In this document: positions 14,563-23,064 of the stretch, piece after piece
Position numbering within the stretch: position 1 is the stretch's first letter
Layout of the letters: each line of letters starts with the position of its first letter
Origin: Candidatus Poribacteria bacterium
Lineage (GTDB): Bacteria; Poribacteria; WGA-4E; WGA-3G
Length of the DNA: 64,000 bases
Direction of reading: 5' to 3'
Assembly (NCBI GenBank): GCA_958295945.1
Contig: OY282386.1
Coordinates: 4,712,001-4,776,000 of the forward strand
Notes under the pieces: model-generated
Told to the model about the DNA's origin: nothing
The model's input: only the letters and a program-made list of their open reading frames with translations
The model's database searches: none
Made by a program: the position numbers and the translations under genes

Positions 14563-17514
14563 GTGAAACCAAAAGTGTTTTTAAGTTTGATGTTCTTGAT
14601 AGTTTCAACGGTTCTAATTGTATCCAACACAACTGCTGAAAATGAACCCTATACACAGTGGGGACTACCCGAAGGTGCTAAAGCGCGGATCGGCAAAGGC
14701 GGGATAAATGATATAACGTGCACACAAGATGGGGCATTGCTTGCTGTAGCGAGTCAGATCGGTATATGGATTTATGATGTCCAGACAAGCGAAGCACTCG
14801 CCCTACTCACGGGGCATACCGGGTCGGTAGATCGTGTCGCGTTCAGCCCGGATGGACGCACCCTCGCAAGTGGAGGTCAGGACAACACCGTACGTTTGTG
14901 GGATGTGGAGACACAGACAGAAATAGGAACTCTTGAGGGGCATGCCGGGGGACCAGATAGTATATTTTTCAGTCCAGATGGACGCACTCTCGTAAGTCTG
15001 GATGATGATAACACGGTGCGTTTGTGGGATGTGAATACACAGACGCAAATACGCACCCTTGAAGGATATACCGGGACGGTAGAGTCTGTATCGTTCAGTC
15101 CAGATGGAAAAACAATCGCAACGGGTGGCCAGGACGAGATTGTGCGGTTATGGGATGTATCCACGCGAACAGAAATAGGCACATTTGAAGGGCATACCGG
15201 ATATGTCAGTAGTGTAGCGTTTAGTCCGGATGGAAAAACAATCGCAAGTGGGAGTTGGGACGGCACCGTGCGTATATGGGATGTGTCCACGCGGACAGAA
15301 GTAGGAATTCTTGAAGGGCATACATGGTTAGTCAGAATTGTAGCGTTCAGTCCAGATGGAAAAACAATCGCAAGTGGGAGTAATGATAACACGCTGCGTT
15401 TGTGGGATGTGGGGACACGTGCTGAAATAGGTGGGCTTGAGTTGGGTTCTTTTTCCAGGCTTGTCACGGGTATCGCGTTCAGTTCAGATGGTCAGAGAAT
15501 CGCAATTAAAAGGGGATATGGGTCCTGGAGCAGGGTGCATGAATGGGAAGTTGCTACGCAGATATTATGGAACGGATATTCCCATGTCGACCCCGAACAT
15601 ATATGGGAAGTCTACTGGGTTGTTACAACGCTTGTTCGTGAGCAGCAAGAAAATATACGCACCATACTTGAAGGACACATCAGAGATGTCAATAGTATAT
15701 CGTTCAGTCCTGATGGACGCATCCTCGTTAGTGGGAGTGATTCTGTCGGCACCGTTTTGTGGGATGTTCCTGCGCAGACAAAAATAGGTAAACTTGAGAA
15801 TTGGGGTGTCAGGAGTGTATCGTTTAGTCCAGATGGCACCACAATCGCAACTGGAGGTTATGGATATGGAGGCAATTTATGGAATGTTCCTACGCAGACA
15901 CGCATAGGCGGTCTAAGCCCGGTCGGGGGTGTCAGTCGTGTAGAGTACGGGCGTGTCAGGAGTGTATCGTTTAGTCCAGATGGCACCACAATCGCAACTG
16001 GACAAGATAATGCTATTGTGCGTTTGTATGATGTTGCTACGCAGATGCTAATAAGCGAACATTGGGAACATATCTGGAACTATTATTGGGATTACCCTGG
16101 GGTCAATAGTGTTGTTTTCAGTCCGAATGGACGCATCCTCGTTAGTACGGGGGGTATCGATGGCACTGTACGTATGTGGGATGTGGATACATGGACAGAA
16201 ATAACGATACTTCGCGGACATACTGGGTGGGTCAATAGTGTAGCATTTAGTCCGGATGGAAATACAATCGTAAGTGGGAGTAACGACCGCACGTTGCGTC
16301 TATGGGATGTGGAGACACAGACAGAAATAGGCACCCTTGAAGGACATACCGCTGCTGTTAATAGTGTCGCGTTCAATCCGGATGGGAAAACAATCGTAAG
16401 TGGGAGTGATGATGGCACGGTGCGTCTATGGGATGTTGGGACACAGACAGGAATGGGCACACTTAAGGGACATACCAGCAGCGTCAATAGTGTCGAGTTT
16501 AGTCCGGGTGGCAAAACAATCGCAAGTGGGAGTGATGATGGCACGGTGTTGTTGTGGAACATCACATCCGTTGACCACGGCAATACGCTGATTGAAGCGA
16601 CCGTGCTGCTGCTGGGGGGCTCCCTCACAGCAAAGATAGACCCCGGCAATGATGTGGATTACTTCAGTATCCCCATAGAGGTGCGGGGTCAACTCACACT
16701 TTGGACGACAACGACTGCCCCCTTTGGGACGATAGGTACATTGCAAAATAGTGATGGTACCATATTAGCAACGAATGTGGATGAAAACGGGGATGAAGCA
16801 TTAAATTTCAGAATTGAACATGTTGTGGAACCGGGAACATATTACATCAAAGTTGAAAGTGATGAGCAAAAAACTGGCGACTATACGCTTTACGCGGCGT
16901 TTATGCCTGCGACAGATGTCAACCGTGATGGTGTCGTGGATGTGTTCGATCTTATGATAGTCGCTGAGAACTTTGGTAGTTTTGATACGCCACTTACAGG
17001 GGATGTCAACGGCGACGGTGAAGTGAACCGTGAGGACATCAACGCGGTTTTAGACGCACTTGAGGCAGCCACCGCACCTGCTGCGGTATCCACGACCGAA
17101 AGTCTCCAACGATGGATTGACCGAGCCAAGCAACTCAACCGGACAGATGCGCGTTTTCAAAAAGGAATTGCTGTCCTTCAACATCTTCTAACGACATTGA
17201 GAGAAACCGAGACGGTGCCGAAAACAACGGCACTCTTGGCAAACTATCCGAACCCGTTCAATCCTGAAACATGGATACCGTATCAGCTCGCGAAACCCGC
17301 AGATGTCACACTGACGATCTACAGTGTGGAAGGTGCTTTAGTTCGGACTTTAGCACTCGGACATCAACCCGCAGGAATATATCACACTTTTAACCGTGCA
17401 GCACACTGGGATGGTAAAAATATGATAGGAGAACCTGTAGCAAGTGGTTTGTATTTCTATACACTCACCGCTGGCGATTTCTCGGCGACGCGGAAACTAT
17501 TGATACGCAAGTAA
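14563..17514 (+). CDS. Secreted WD40-repeat protein with PPC, dockerin-like and C-terminal sorting-type domain
   Basis: The 983-residue protein has a signal peptide (about 1-25) and then some 14 WD40 repeats of the type GHTxxVxSVAFSPDGxTIxSGSxDxTVRLWDV, enough for two seven-bladed propellers. A bacterial pre-peptidase C-terminal-like domain follows (DPGNDVDYFSIPI ... GTYYIKVES, ~690-775), then two calcium-binding dockerin-type loops (DVNRDGVVDVFDL, DVNGDGEVNREDI). The last ~85 residues (NYPNPFNPETWIPYQL ... SATRKLLIRK) form a FlgD-Ig-like tag of the kind used for surface sorting. The GTG start has AAAGGA upstream. Blades 6-10 are more degenerate than the rest. It is probably an extracellular scaffold; its partner is unknown. 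Confidence 0.88.
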   Translation: MKPKVFLSLMFLIVSTVLIVSNTTAENEPYTQWGLPEGAKARIGKGGINDITCTQDGALLAVASQIGIWIYDVQTSEALALLTGHTGSVDRVAFSPDGRTLASGGQDNTVRLWDVETQTEIGTLEGHAGGPDSIFFSPDGRTLVSLDDDNTVRLWDVNTQTQIRTLEGYTGTVESVSFSPDGKTIATGGQDEIVRLWDVSTRTEIGTFEGHTGYVSSVAFSPDGKTIASGSWDGTVRIWDVSTRTEVGILEGHTWLVRIVAFSPDGKTIASGSNDNTLRLWDVGTRAEIGGLELGSFSRLVTGIAFSSDGQRIAIKRGYGSWSRVHEWEVATQILWNGYSHVDPEHIWEVYWVVTTLVREQQENIRTILEGHIRDVNSISFSPDGRILVSGSDSVGTVLWDVPAQTKIGKLENWGVRSVSFSPDGTTIATGGYGYGGNLWNVPTQTRIGGLSPVGGVSRVEYGRVRSVSFSPDGTTIATGQDNAIVRLYDVATQMLISEHWEHIWNYYWDYPGVNSVVFSPNGRILVSTGGIDGTVRMWDVDTWTEITILRGHTGWVNSVAFSPDGNTIVSGSNDRTLRLWDVETQTEIGTLEGHTAAVNSVAFNPDGKTIVSGSDDGTVRLWDVGTQTGMGTLKGHTSSVNSVEFSPGGKTIASGSDDGTVLLWNITSVDHGNTLIEATVLLLGGSLTAKIDPGNDVDYFSIPIEVRGQLTLWTTTTAPFGTIGTLQNSDGTILATNVDENGDEALNFRIEHVVEPGTYYIKVESDEQKTGDYTLYAAFMPATDVNRDGVVDVFDLMIVAENFGSFDTPLTGDVNGDGEVNREDINAVLDALEAATAPAAVSTTESLQRWIDRAKQLNRTDARFQKGIAVLQHLLTTLRETETVPKTTALLANYPNPFNPETWIPYQLAKPADVTLTIYSVEGALVRTLALGHQPAGIYHTFNRAAHWDGKNMIGEPVASGLYFYTLTAGDFSATRKLLIRK

Positions 17515-17702
17515 GTCTGGTGCTATAATGGTTTAGGAAATACCATTTCTAATTGATTGGGTGTCATTATATTTCACTGTCTTCTGTCCGAGCGATCTCC
17601 GAATCGCGATCTTTCTTTACTTTAAATGTAGCATAAACTTCCAGTTTGTGCCATATTTAAAACTTGTTTAACAACTGTTCATGGGATAAACATTTATAGA
17701 AA

Positions 17703-17711
17703 TGGTATAAT
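17703..17711 (+). promoter_or_regulatory. Extended -10 promoter element
   Basis: TGGTATAAT is a perfect extended -10 motif 32 bases upstream of the metallopeptidase start. No good -35 box precedes it, which extended -10 promoters tolerate. A similar AGAAATGGTATAA occurs near 22953, before fusA. Confidence 0.45.
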
Positions 17712-17743
17712 AATCAACTTCATAATTAAGGAGGAACAGTGCC

Positions 17744-20494
17744 ATGCGTGAAACTCTGGTGGACAGCAAAATATTAGTCCTTTATACGATCACTCTTTTC
17801 TTAATTTGCCTATTTTCAGGGACACCGGCGATTGCAGAAACGACTACATATCACTGGGAAAAAGATGAAGTCCCTTCAGGACAAGAAACAGTCTTTGTTC
17901 CCCAACCGATAGAGGTAGAAATTGAAGGGACTGACATAAAAACGTCTATATCAAATACTGCGAGTCTGAGATTAGCAGAGTGGTATAGAGTGTATTTATC
18001 ACCTGAATGGGATGAAGATAAAGCATATCTGCTGCTACAGGCATTACAAGATATGAGCCGATATGCTTCAGCGTGGCGGCATAACCCCACTTATTGGATA
18101 TTGAGTGATGCTCATGTGGCACAAGACATAGACCTGGGTCCCGATGTAGCAGTCGGACACGGTAGTCTTCGGACGATAACAATTGCATCAGAGGCTTTCA
18201 CGTATGCTCATCCATTTGTCGCAAAAATAGATGGTATTCAAGGGCGATATTTTTCAAAGCGACTTTGGCGAGCCGCCCTCAGATTTGCCACATACATACC
18301 AGGAATAGGAATCCAACACCGTGCAATAGACGACATGCTCCAGTATAAGTATGGCGTTACGGTGCATGTACCCGACTATGAAGCATTAACAGGTGAACCT
18401 TTCTATAACTTTAGCAAATTTACTTATGAGGAAATCCTGGGGATCATGGTCCTGTTTGAAGAATATCCATCGGGCATGCATGTCACACATGGATTGAAAT
18501 ATCTTATCAGACGGGCACCCGATCCGTTTGTTAAATACACCGCACGCGCAAATACAGGGGCGGGATTTATAGAGTTTACCGACAAAGCTTTTGAAGATGG
18601 AATCACACACGAAACACAGCGGATCATTCTCCATGAAAAAGCACACTTCTTGTGGGCTTATCTATTTGACGAACAACTCAAAGCAGACTGGATAGAACTC
18701 GGCGGGTGGTCCTATGAAGATGAAAGGTGGATGACAACCAATCAGACCGAGTTTGTATCCGACTACGCACATGGAGAAAACCCAAATGAAGATATGGCAG
18801 AAAGTATCGCTTACTATATCGTCACACCAGATAAACTCAGGTCAAGATCCCCTGCCAAATATGAGTTCATACAGAACAGGATTATGCACGGCACACGTTA
18901 TATATCGATAATACGCGAAGACCTCACCTTTGTTGTCTATAACTTATATCCCGATTATGTATACCCCGGAGAAGTCGTCCGAGTGGATGTGACAGTGAAA
19001 GGCGAACCAGAAAGGTCCAAAACGGTTGAGATTGAAATAGAAACCCATACAGAAAACGAATTGGATTACTCAATAGGTGGATGGGTGCATTTTAAATTGT
19101 TGAACAGGGATTTAGAGGGGGATGGAAAGGGGGCTCGCCACTTCGCCGTTCGATTATACCCTGTAGATGCAAAACAGAGCAACATATTGGTCGGATACAA
19201 GAGTGTGCCTTCGTCTTATGCTACAGGGAACTACACAATAACACAAGTGTTAACGTACGATGCGAATAGGCTCACAAGATATAATTCGGGTGGCTTCGGC
19301 TTGCAAATCTATATCGATAACATATACGAAGACTCATACCCACCAGAATATGTGCCGAATTCCGCAAAACTGAAGGTATCAGACGCATACACCGAAAAAA
19401 ACGAACATTTTTATATCGTAACCGCAACATGGCAAGTAAAAGAGGATAGAACCCTCAGCGGATTTACTTATATTAGACCAGAAGAACAGGAAGGTTCCGG
19501 CTTTGCCACGGGGAATTTCTACTACCTAAATCCAGACGACGTGTCAGGGAATAGTGGACATTCTTCAGTGCGTGCTGATAGAGTCAGGCGCGAGGGTGAT
19601 ATTTGGACATTGAAATCAACTTTTTACTTCCCGCATTATATGCCTGGTGGGGTGTATGAACTAAAAAGACTCCATTTTCGGGATGCTATAAATTATCGGG
19701 AGGCTTGGTTACCTGATATTGATGATCAGATACAAAAAGTAACGGTAGAAACGAAGAACCCGGATACGACACCGCCTACACTCGATGTTAACAGGATCAC
19801 TGTGGATGCCGAACCTGCAAATCCTGTAAATCCAAATGGTGAGACGTTTGTCACAGTTGAGTATTATGTGAAAGACGATATAAGTGGGTTTAAAAAAGGG
19901 CATATCGCTATCAGAGACCCGTTAGGGGGTGAACGAAGTTATGGTATTTCGGGACCATACAATTATAGACCATATTATAGCGGGACAAAGGAAATCTATT
20001 TTCAAGATGACCCAACTGTTTATCGAAAATATACGCGTTCTATCTACTTGCCAGAAGGTAGTTTTCCCGGTGTTTGGGGAGTTATCGGAATAGGTGTTAC
20101 TGACAAAGCAGGGAATGTCATTTACCACGATTTTACTGAAATCACGCGCTTTGAAGTAACCGAAACACAAGCAGCCCCCACCGTCCAAGTTACCTTACCT
20201 GACAAAAACGCACTGCTCGCGAACTATCCAAATCCATTTAACCCGGAAACATGGATACCTTATCAGTTGGCAACGGATGCGGATGTCACACTGACGATCT
20301 ATAACTCAAATGGACAATCTGTCCATCAGTTAGCACTGGGACATAAAGCTGCAGGAACGTATCAGAGTCGTAGCCGTGCCGCGCATTGGGATGGTAAAAA
20401 TGTACAGGGTGAACCTGTAGCAAGCGGTGTGTATTTCTACACCCTCACCGCAGGAGATTTTTCTGCCACGCGCAAAATGTTGGTCCGGAAGTAG
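17744..20494 (+). CDS. Secreted HExxH zinc metallopeptidase-like protein with C-terminal sorting-type domain
   Basis: The 916-residue protein has a signal peptide (hydrophobic core ~11-28, ending near TPAIAE). The zinc motif HEKAH starts at residue 297 (IILHEKAHFLWAYLFDEQ) and is followed ~50 residues on by EDMAESIAYYIV, a plausible third ligand, as in gluzincin-type peptidases. Beta-sandwich-like modules follow, including an Ig-like stretch around DTTPPTLDVNRITVDAEP. The C-terminus repeats the tag of the WD40 protein (NYPNPFNPETWIPYQL ... SATRKMLVRK). AAGGAGG precedes the ATG. The peptidase assignment rests on the motif; the family is not identified. Confidence 0.8.
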   Translation: MRETLVDSKILVLYTITLFLICLFSGTPAIAETTTYHWEKDEVPSGQETVFVPQPIEVEIEGTDIKTSISNTASLRLAEWYRVYLSPEWDEDKAYLLLQALQDMSRYASAWRHNPTYWILSDAHVAQDIDLGPDVAVGHGSLRTITIASEAFTYAHPFVAKIDGIQGRYFSKRLWRAALRFATYIPGIGIQHRAIDDMLQYKYGVTVHVPDYEALTGEPFYNFSKFTYEEILGIMVLFEEYPSGMHVTHGLKYLIRRAPDPFVKYTARANTGAGFIEFTDKAFEDGITHETQRIILHEKAHFLWAYLFDEQLKADWIELGGWSYEDERWMTTNQTEFVSDYAHGENPNEDMAESIAYYIVTPDKLRSRSPAKYEFIQNRIMHGTRYISIIREDLTFVVYNLYPDYVYPGEVVRVDVTVKGEPERSKTVEIEIETHTENELDYSIGGWVHFKLLNRDLEGDGKGARHFAVRLYPVDAKQSNILVGYKSVPSSYATGNYTITQVLTYDANRLTRYNSGGFGLQIYIDNIYEDSYPPEYVPNSAKLKVSDAYTEKNEHFYIVTATWQVKEDRTLSGFTYIRPEEQEGSGFATGNFYYLNPDDVSGNSGHSSVRADRVRREGDIWTLKSTFYFPHYMPGGVYELKRLHFRDAINYREAWLPDIDDQIQKVTVETKNPDTTPPTLDVNRITVDAEPANPVNPNGETFVTVEYYVKDDISGFKKGHIAIRDPLGGERSYGISGPYNYRPYYSGTKEIYFQDDPTVYRKYTRSIYLPEGSFPGVWGVIGIGVTDKAGNVIYHDFTEITRFEVTETQAAPTVQVTLPDKNALLANYPNPFNPETWIPYQLATDADVTLTIYNSNGQSVHQLALGHKAAGTYQSRSRAAHWDGKNVQGEPVASGVYFYTLTAGDFSATRKMLVRK

Positions 20495-20557
20495 GCCCGA
20501 TCTTTGTCTGAATTGCGGATTAGCGCGGAAAACGCGGATGAATTGGTATAAAAGTGC

Positions 20558-20586
20558 TTGCTACCCTCTCAATTCTCAGTTATAAT
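20558..20586 (+). promoter_or_regulatory. Sigma70-type promoter of the first Uma2 gene
   Basis: TTGCTA (20558-20563), a 17-base spacer and TATAAT (20581-20586). The block from here to the start codon is duplicated almost exactly upstream of the second Uma2 gene. Confidence 0.6.
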
Positions 20587-20657
20587 TAGCACACAACGTC
20601 TCCACGGTTCAAGTTTTAACCCTATTTTCATGTCCCAGACAAAAAGGAGAAACACCG

Positions 20658-21569
20658 ATGGCAACCAATACAAAAGCAAAACAAATCGCTTCTGTGCCTA
20701 CAGACAGAGCGATATTTTATCCTGATGCGGATGGTAAACCCATGGCAGTTAGCGACCTTCATAGGCGTATCCTTACCCACACATTACAAACACTTGACGC
20801 ACATTTTGAGGAACAACCGGAAGTTTACGTCTCCGGGGATATACTGATGTATTACGTGGAGGGCGACCCGCGTAAATCGGTTTCACCGGATGTGTTAGTT
20901 GCTTTCGGGTTAGGTAAAAAAGACCGTCAGACGTATCTTGTCTGGGTTGAAGGCAAATCCCCTGATTTTGCGATGGAGTTCAGTAGCAAATCCACTTATA
21001 ATAAAGATTTAACGGATAAAATGGAGCTTTATGCTTCGCTTGGAATACAAGACTATTTCTTATATGATGCGGAAGGTCTGTACCTGCCATCGTCACTGAT
21101 GGGTTGGACATTAGTTGATGGAGTGTATGTTCCGCTTTCGGTTGATAGGGATGGGGGTTTACATTCTACTGTATTGGGTTTAGATTTTCATGTTGGAGAT
21201 GTAGGTTTAGGTCTTTATGATCCAGTTGTAGGTGCGTGGCTACAGACTCCCGCAGAATCAGCGTCAGCACGGGCGGAACAGGAAGCCAAACGCGCTGATA
21301 CCGCAGAAGCACATGCAGAACAGGAAGCCGAACGCGCTGATACCGCAGAAGCACATGCAGAACAAGAAACCGAACGTGCTGATACCGCAGAAGCACATGC
21401 AGAACAGGAAGCCGAACGCGCTGATACCGCAGAAGCACGCTCTGAGGCAGCAGAAGCACGCGCAGAACAGGAAGCCGCCGCACGTCTACAGGAAACGGCA
21501 CGCGCTGAGGCAGCAGAAGCGGAAGCCGCACAACTTCGCAAACAACTGGAACGCTTACAAACACCCTAA
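20658..21569 (+). CDS. Uma2-family (DUF820) protein with C-terminal coiled-coil repeats, copy 1
   Basis: The 303-residue protein starts with a Uma2/DUF820 domain of the PD-(D/E)XK superfamily (residues ~20-190; VSPDVLVAFG, WVEGKSPDFAMEFSSKS, MELYASLGIQDYFLYD). The last ~105 residues are an alanine/glutamate-rich coiled coil of 14-residue units ADTAEAHAEQEAER. Uma2 proteins are multicopy in many bacteria; nuclease activity is proposed from the fold, but a physiological role is unproven. The start has AAGGAG upstream. It is a tandem duplicate of the next gene, including the promoter. Confidence 0.88.
   Translation: MATNTKAKQIASVPTDRAIFYPDADGKPMAVSDLHRRILTHTLQTLDAHFEEQPEVYVSGDILMYYVEGDPRKSVSPDVLVAFGLGKKDRQTYLVWVEGKSPDFAMEFSSKSTYNKDLTDKMELYASLGIQDYFLYDAEGLYLPSSLMGWTLVDGVYVPLSVDRDGGLHSTVLGLDFHVGDVGLGLYDPVVGAWLQTPAESASARAEQEAKRADTAEAHAEQEAERADTAEAHAEQETERADTAEAHAEQEAERADTAEARSEAAEARAEQEAAARLQETARAEAAEAEAAQLRKQLERLQTP
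21294..21461 (+). repeat. 42-bp tandem repeats in the coiled-coil part of Uma2 copy 1
   Basis: Four in-frame units start at 21294, 21336, 21378 and 21420, each opening with GCTGATACCGCAGAAGCA. The second gene has three units (22414, 22456, 22498). The difference in copy number shows that the array changes by slippage or recombination in steps of 14 residues. Confidence 0.85.
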
Positions 21570-21677
21570 TAACACGAAAGCCATAACAGGGCATTGGGAA
21601 CGCGGATGACGCGGAAGGAAGCGGTTTTCAAAAGTTGTCCGATCGTGATTCAGACAATAGCAGAAAAATAAAAGTGC

Positions 21678-21706
21678 TTGCTACCCTCTCAATTCTCAGT
21701 TATAAT
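21678..21706 (+). promoter_or_regulatory. Duplicated sigma70-type promoter of the second Uma2 gene
   Basis: TTGCTA, 17 bases and TATAAT, identical to 20558-20586 with the same ~70-base leader after it. Confidence 0.6.
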
Positions 21707-21777
21707 TAGCACACAACGTCTCCACGGTTCAAGTTTTAACCCTATTTTCATGTCCCAGACAAAAAGGAGAAACACCG

Positions 21778-22608
21778 ATGGCAACCTATACAAAAGCAGA
21801 ACAAATCGCTTCTGTGCCTACAGACAGAGCGATATTTTATCCTGATGCGGATGGTAAACCCATGGCAGTTAGCGACCTTCATAGACGTATCCTTACACGG
21901 ACATTACAAACACTTGACGCACATTTTGAGCAACAACCGGAAGTTTACGTCTCTGGCGATATACTGATGTATTACGTGGAGGGCAACCCGCGTAAATCGG
22001 TTTCACCGGATGTGTTAGTTGCTTTCGGGTTAGGTAAAAAAGACCGTCAGACGTATCTTGTCTGGGTGGAAGGCAAATCCCCTGATTTTGCGATGGAGTT
22101 CAGTAGCAAATCCACTTATAATAAAGATTTAACGGATAAAATGGAGCTTTATGCTTCGCTGGGAATACAAGACTATTTCTTATATGATGCGGAAGGTCTA
22201 TACTTGCCATCGGCACTGATGGGTTTTTCATTAGTTAATGGAGTGTATGTTCCGGTTTCGGGTGATAGGGATGGGGGTTTACATTCTGCTGTATTGGGTT
22301 TAGATTTTCATGTTGGAGATGTAGGTTTAGGTCTTTATGATCCAGTTGTGGGTGCGTGGCTGCAGACCCCCGCAGAATCAGCGTCAGCACGGGCGGAACA
22401 GGAAGCCAAACGCGCTGATACCGCAGAAGCACATGCAGAACAGGAAGCCGAACGCGCTGATACCGCAGAAGCACATGCAGAACAAGAAACCGAACGTGCT
22501 GATACCGCAGAAGTACGCGCAGAACAGGAGGCGGCACGCGCTGAGGCAGCAGAAGCGGAAGCCGCACAACTCCGCAAACAACTGGAACGCTTACAAACAC
22601 GCCAATAA
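21778..22608 (+). CDS. Uma2-family (DUF820) protein with C-terminal coiled-coil repeats, copy 2
   Basis: At 276 residues it is nearly identical to copy 1 through the nuclease-like domain; changes include NTK to YTK near the start, SLMGWTLVD to ALMGFSLVN, and LSVDRD to VSGDRD. It has three rather than four 14-residue coiled-coil units and lacks the short ARLQETA stretch. The duplicated unit spans about 1.12 kb including promoter and leader, so it is a recent tandem duplication. The conserved D and E-x-K-type residues of the domain are kept in both, which argues that both copies are still functional. Confidence 0.88.
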   Translation: MATYTKAEQIASVPTDRAIFYPDADGKPMAVSDLHRRILTRTLQTLDAHFEQQPEVYVSGDILMYYVEGNPRKSVSPDVLVAFGLGKKDRQTYLVWVEGKSPDFAMEFSSKSTYNKDLTDKMELYASLGIQDYFLYDAEGLYLPSALMGFSLVNGVYVPVSGDRDGGLHSAVLGLDFHVGDVGLGLYDPVVGAWLQTPAESASARAEQEAKRADTAEAHAEQEAERADTAEAHAEQETERADTAEVRAEQEAARAEAAEAEAAQLRKQLERLQTRQ

Positions 22609-22675
22609 CACAAAAGCCATAACAAGACATTGGGATGGACGTAGTCATTTCAGTGGGAAAGTTGTGATAGATGTG

Positions 22676-22725
22676 TCCTTCTATACACTTACTGCCGGGG
22701 ATTTTTCTGCTACGCGGAAAATGTT
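22676..22725 (+). pseudogene. Fragment of the C-terminal sorting-type domain
   Basis: In one frame this stretch reads SFYTLTAGDFSATRKMF, matching the end of the tags on the WD40 and metallopeptidase proteins (YFYTLTAGDFSATRKM). No intact gene precedes it. It is a remnant left in the 456-base gap between the second Uma2 gene and fusA. The rest of that gap has a GCAATGCATTGC palindrome near 22897 and no gene that I can support. Confidence 0.65.
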
Positions 22726-23064
22726 TGATATTGAAGTAGGACATATCAGAGAAATTGGGAACGATTTAACCAGATTCATTACCCACTGCCAAGCAGTAGA
22801 AAAAGAGTGGCGAAAGTCAGGAGTATATAATACCAATTCTATAAAATAAAGTCGCATTATGAGATTTATTAGGCATTTTGAATGTTCGAGGTGCAATGCA
22901 TTGCGCGACTATGAACGGTACCTTATCTTAATGAGAAGTTATTTTTCAGAAATGGTATAAGTTCGTAAATTCAGAAGAACCTGAAACCACTGAAATAGTT
23001 AATGTTGTAGCCGCAGATTAGAATACAATTCAAGTTATGTATACATCAAGGAATAAGGATTCAA

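Noticed and set aside
14803-16746. Several long minus-strand open frames
   Set aside because: They are shadows of the repetitive WD40 coding sequence, with the same repeat periodicity and no start signals.
21294-22539. CRISPR-like array
   Set aside because: The 42-bp units are contiguous, in frame and encode a coiled coil; there are no unique spacers. No CRISPR array or cas gene was seen in the window.
21166-22744. Overlapping open frames on both strands in the Uma2 region
   Set aside because: The 42-bp coding repeats keep other frames open; low-complexity alanine/serine or leucine/arginine products are artefacts.
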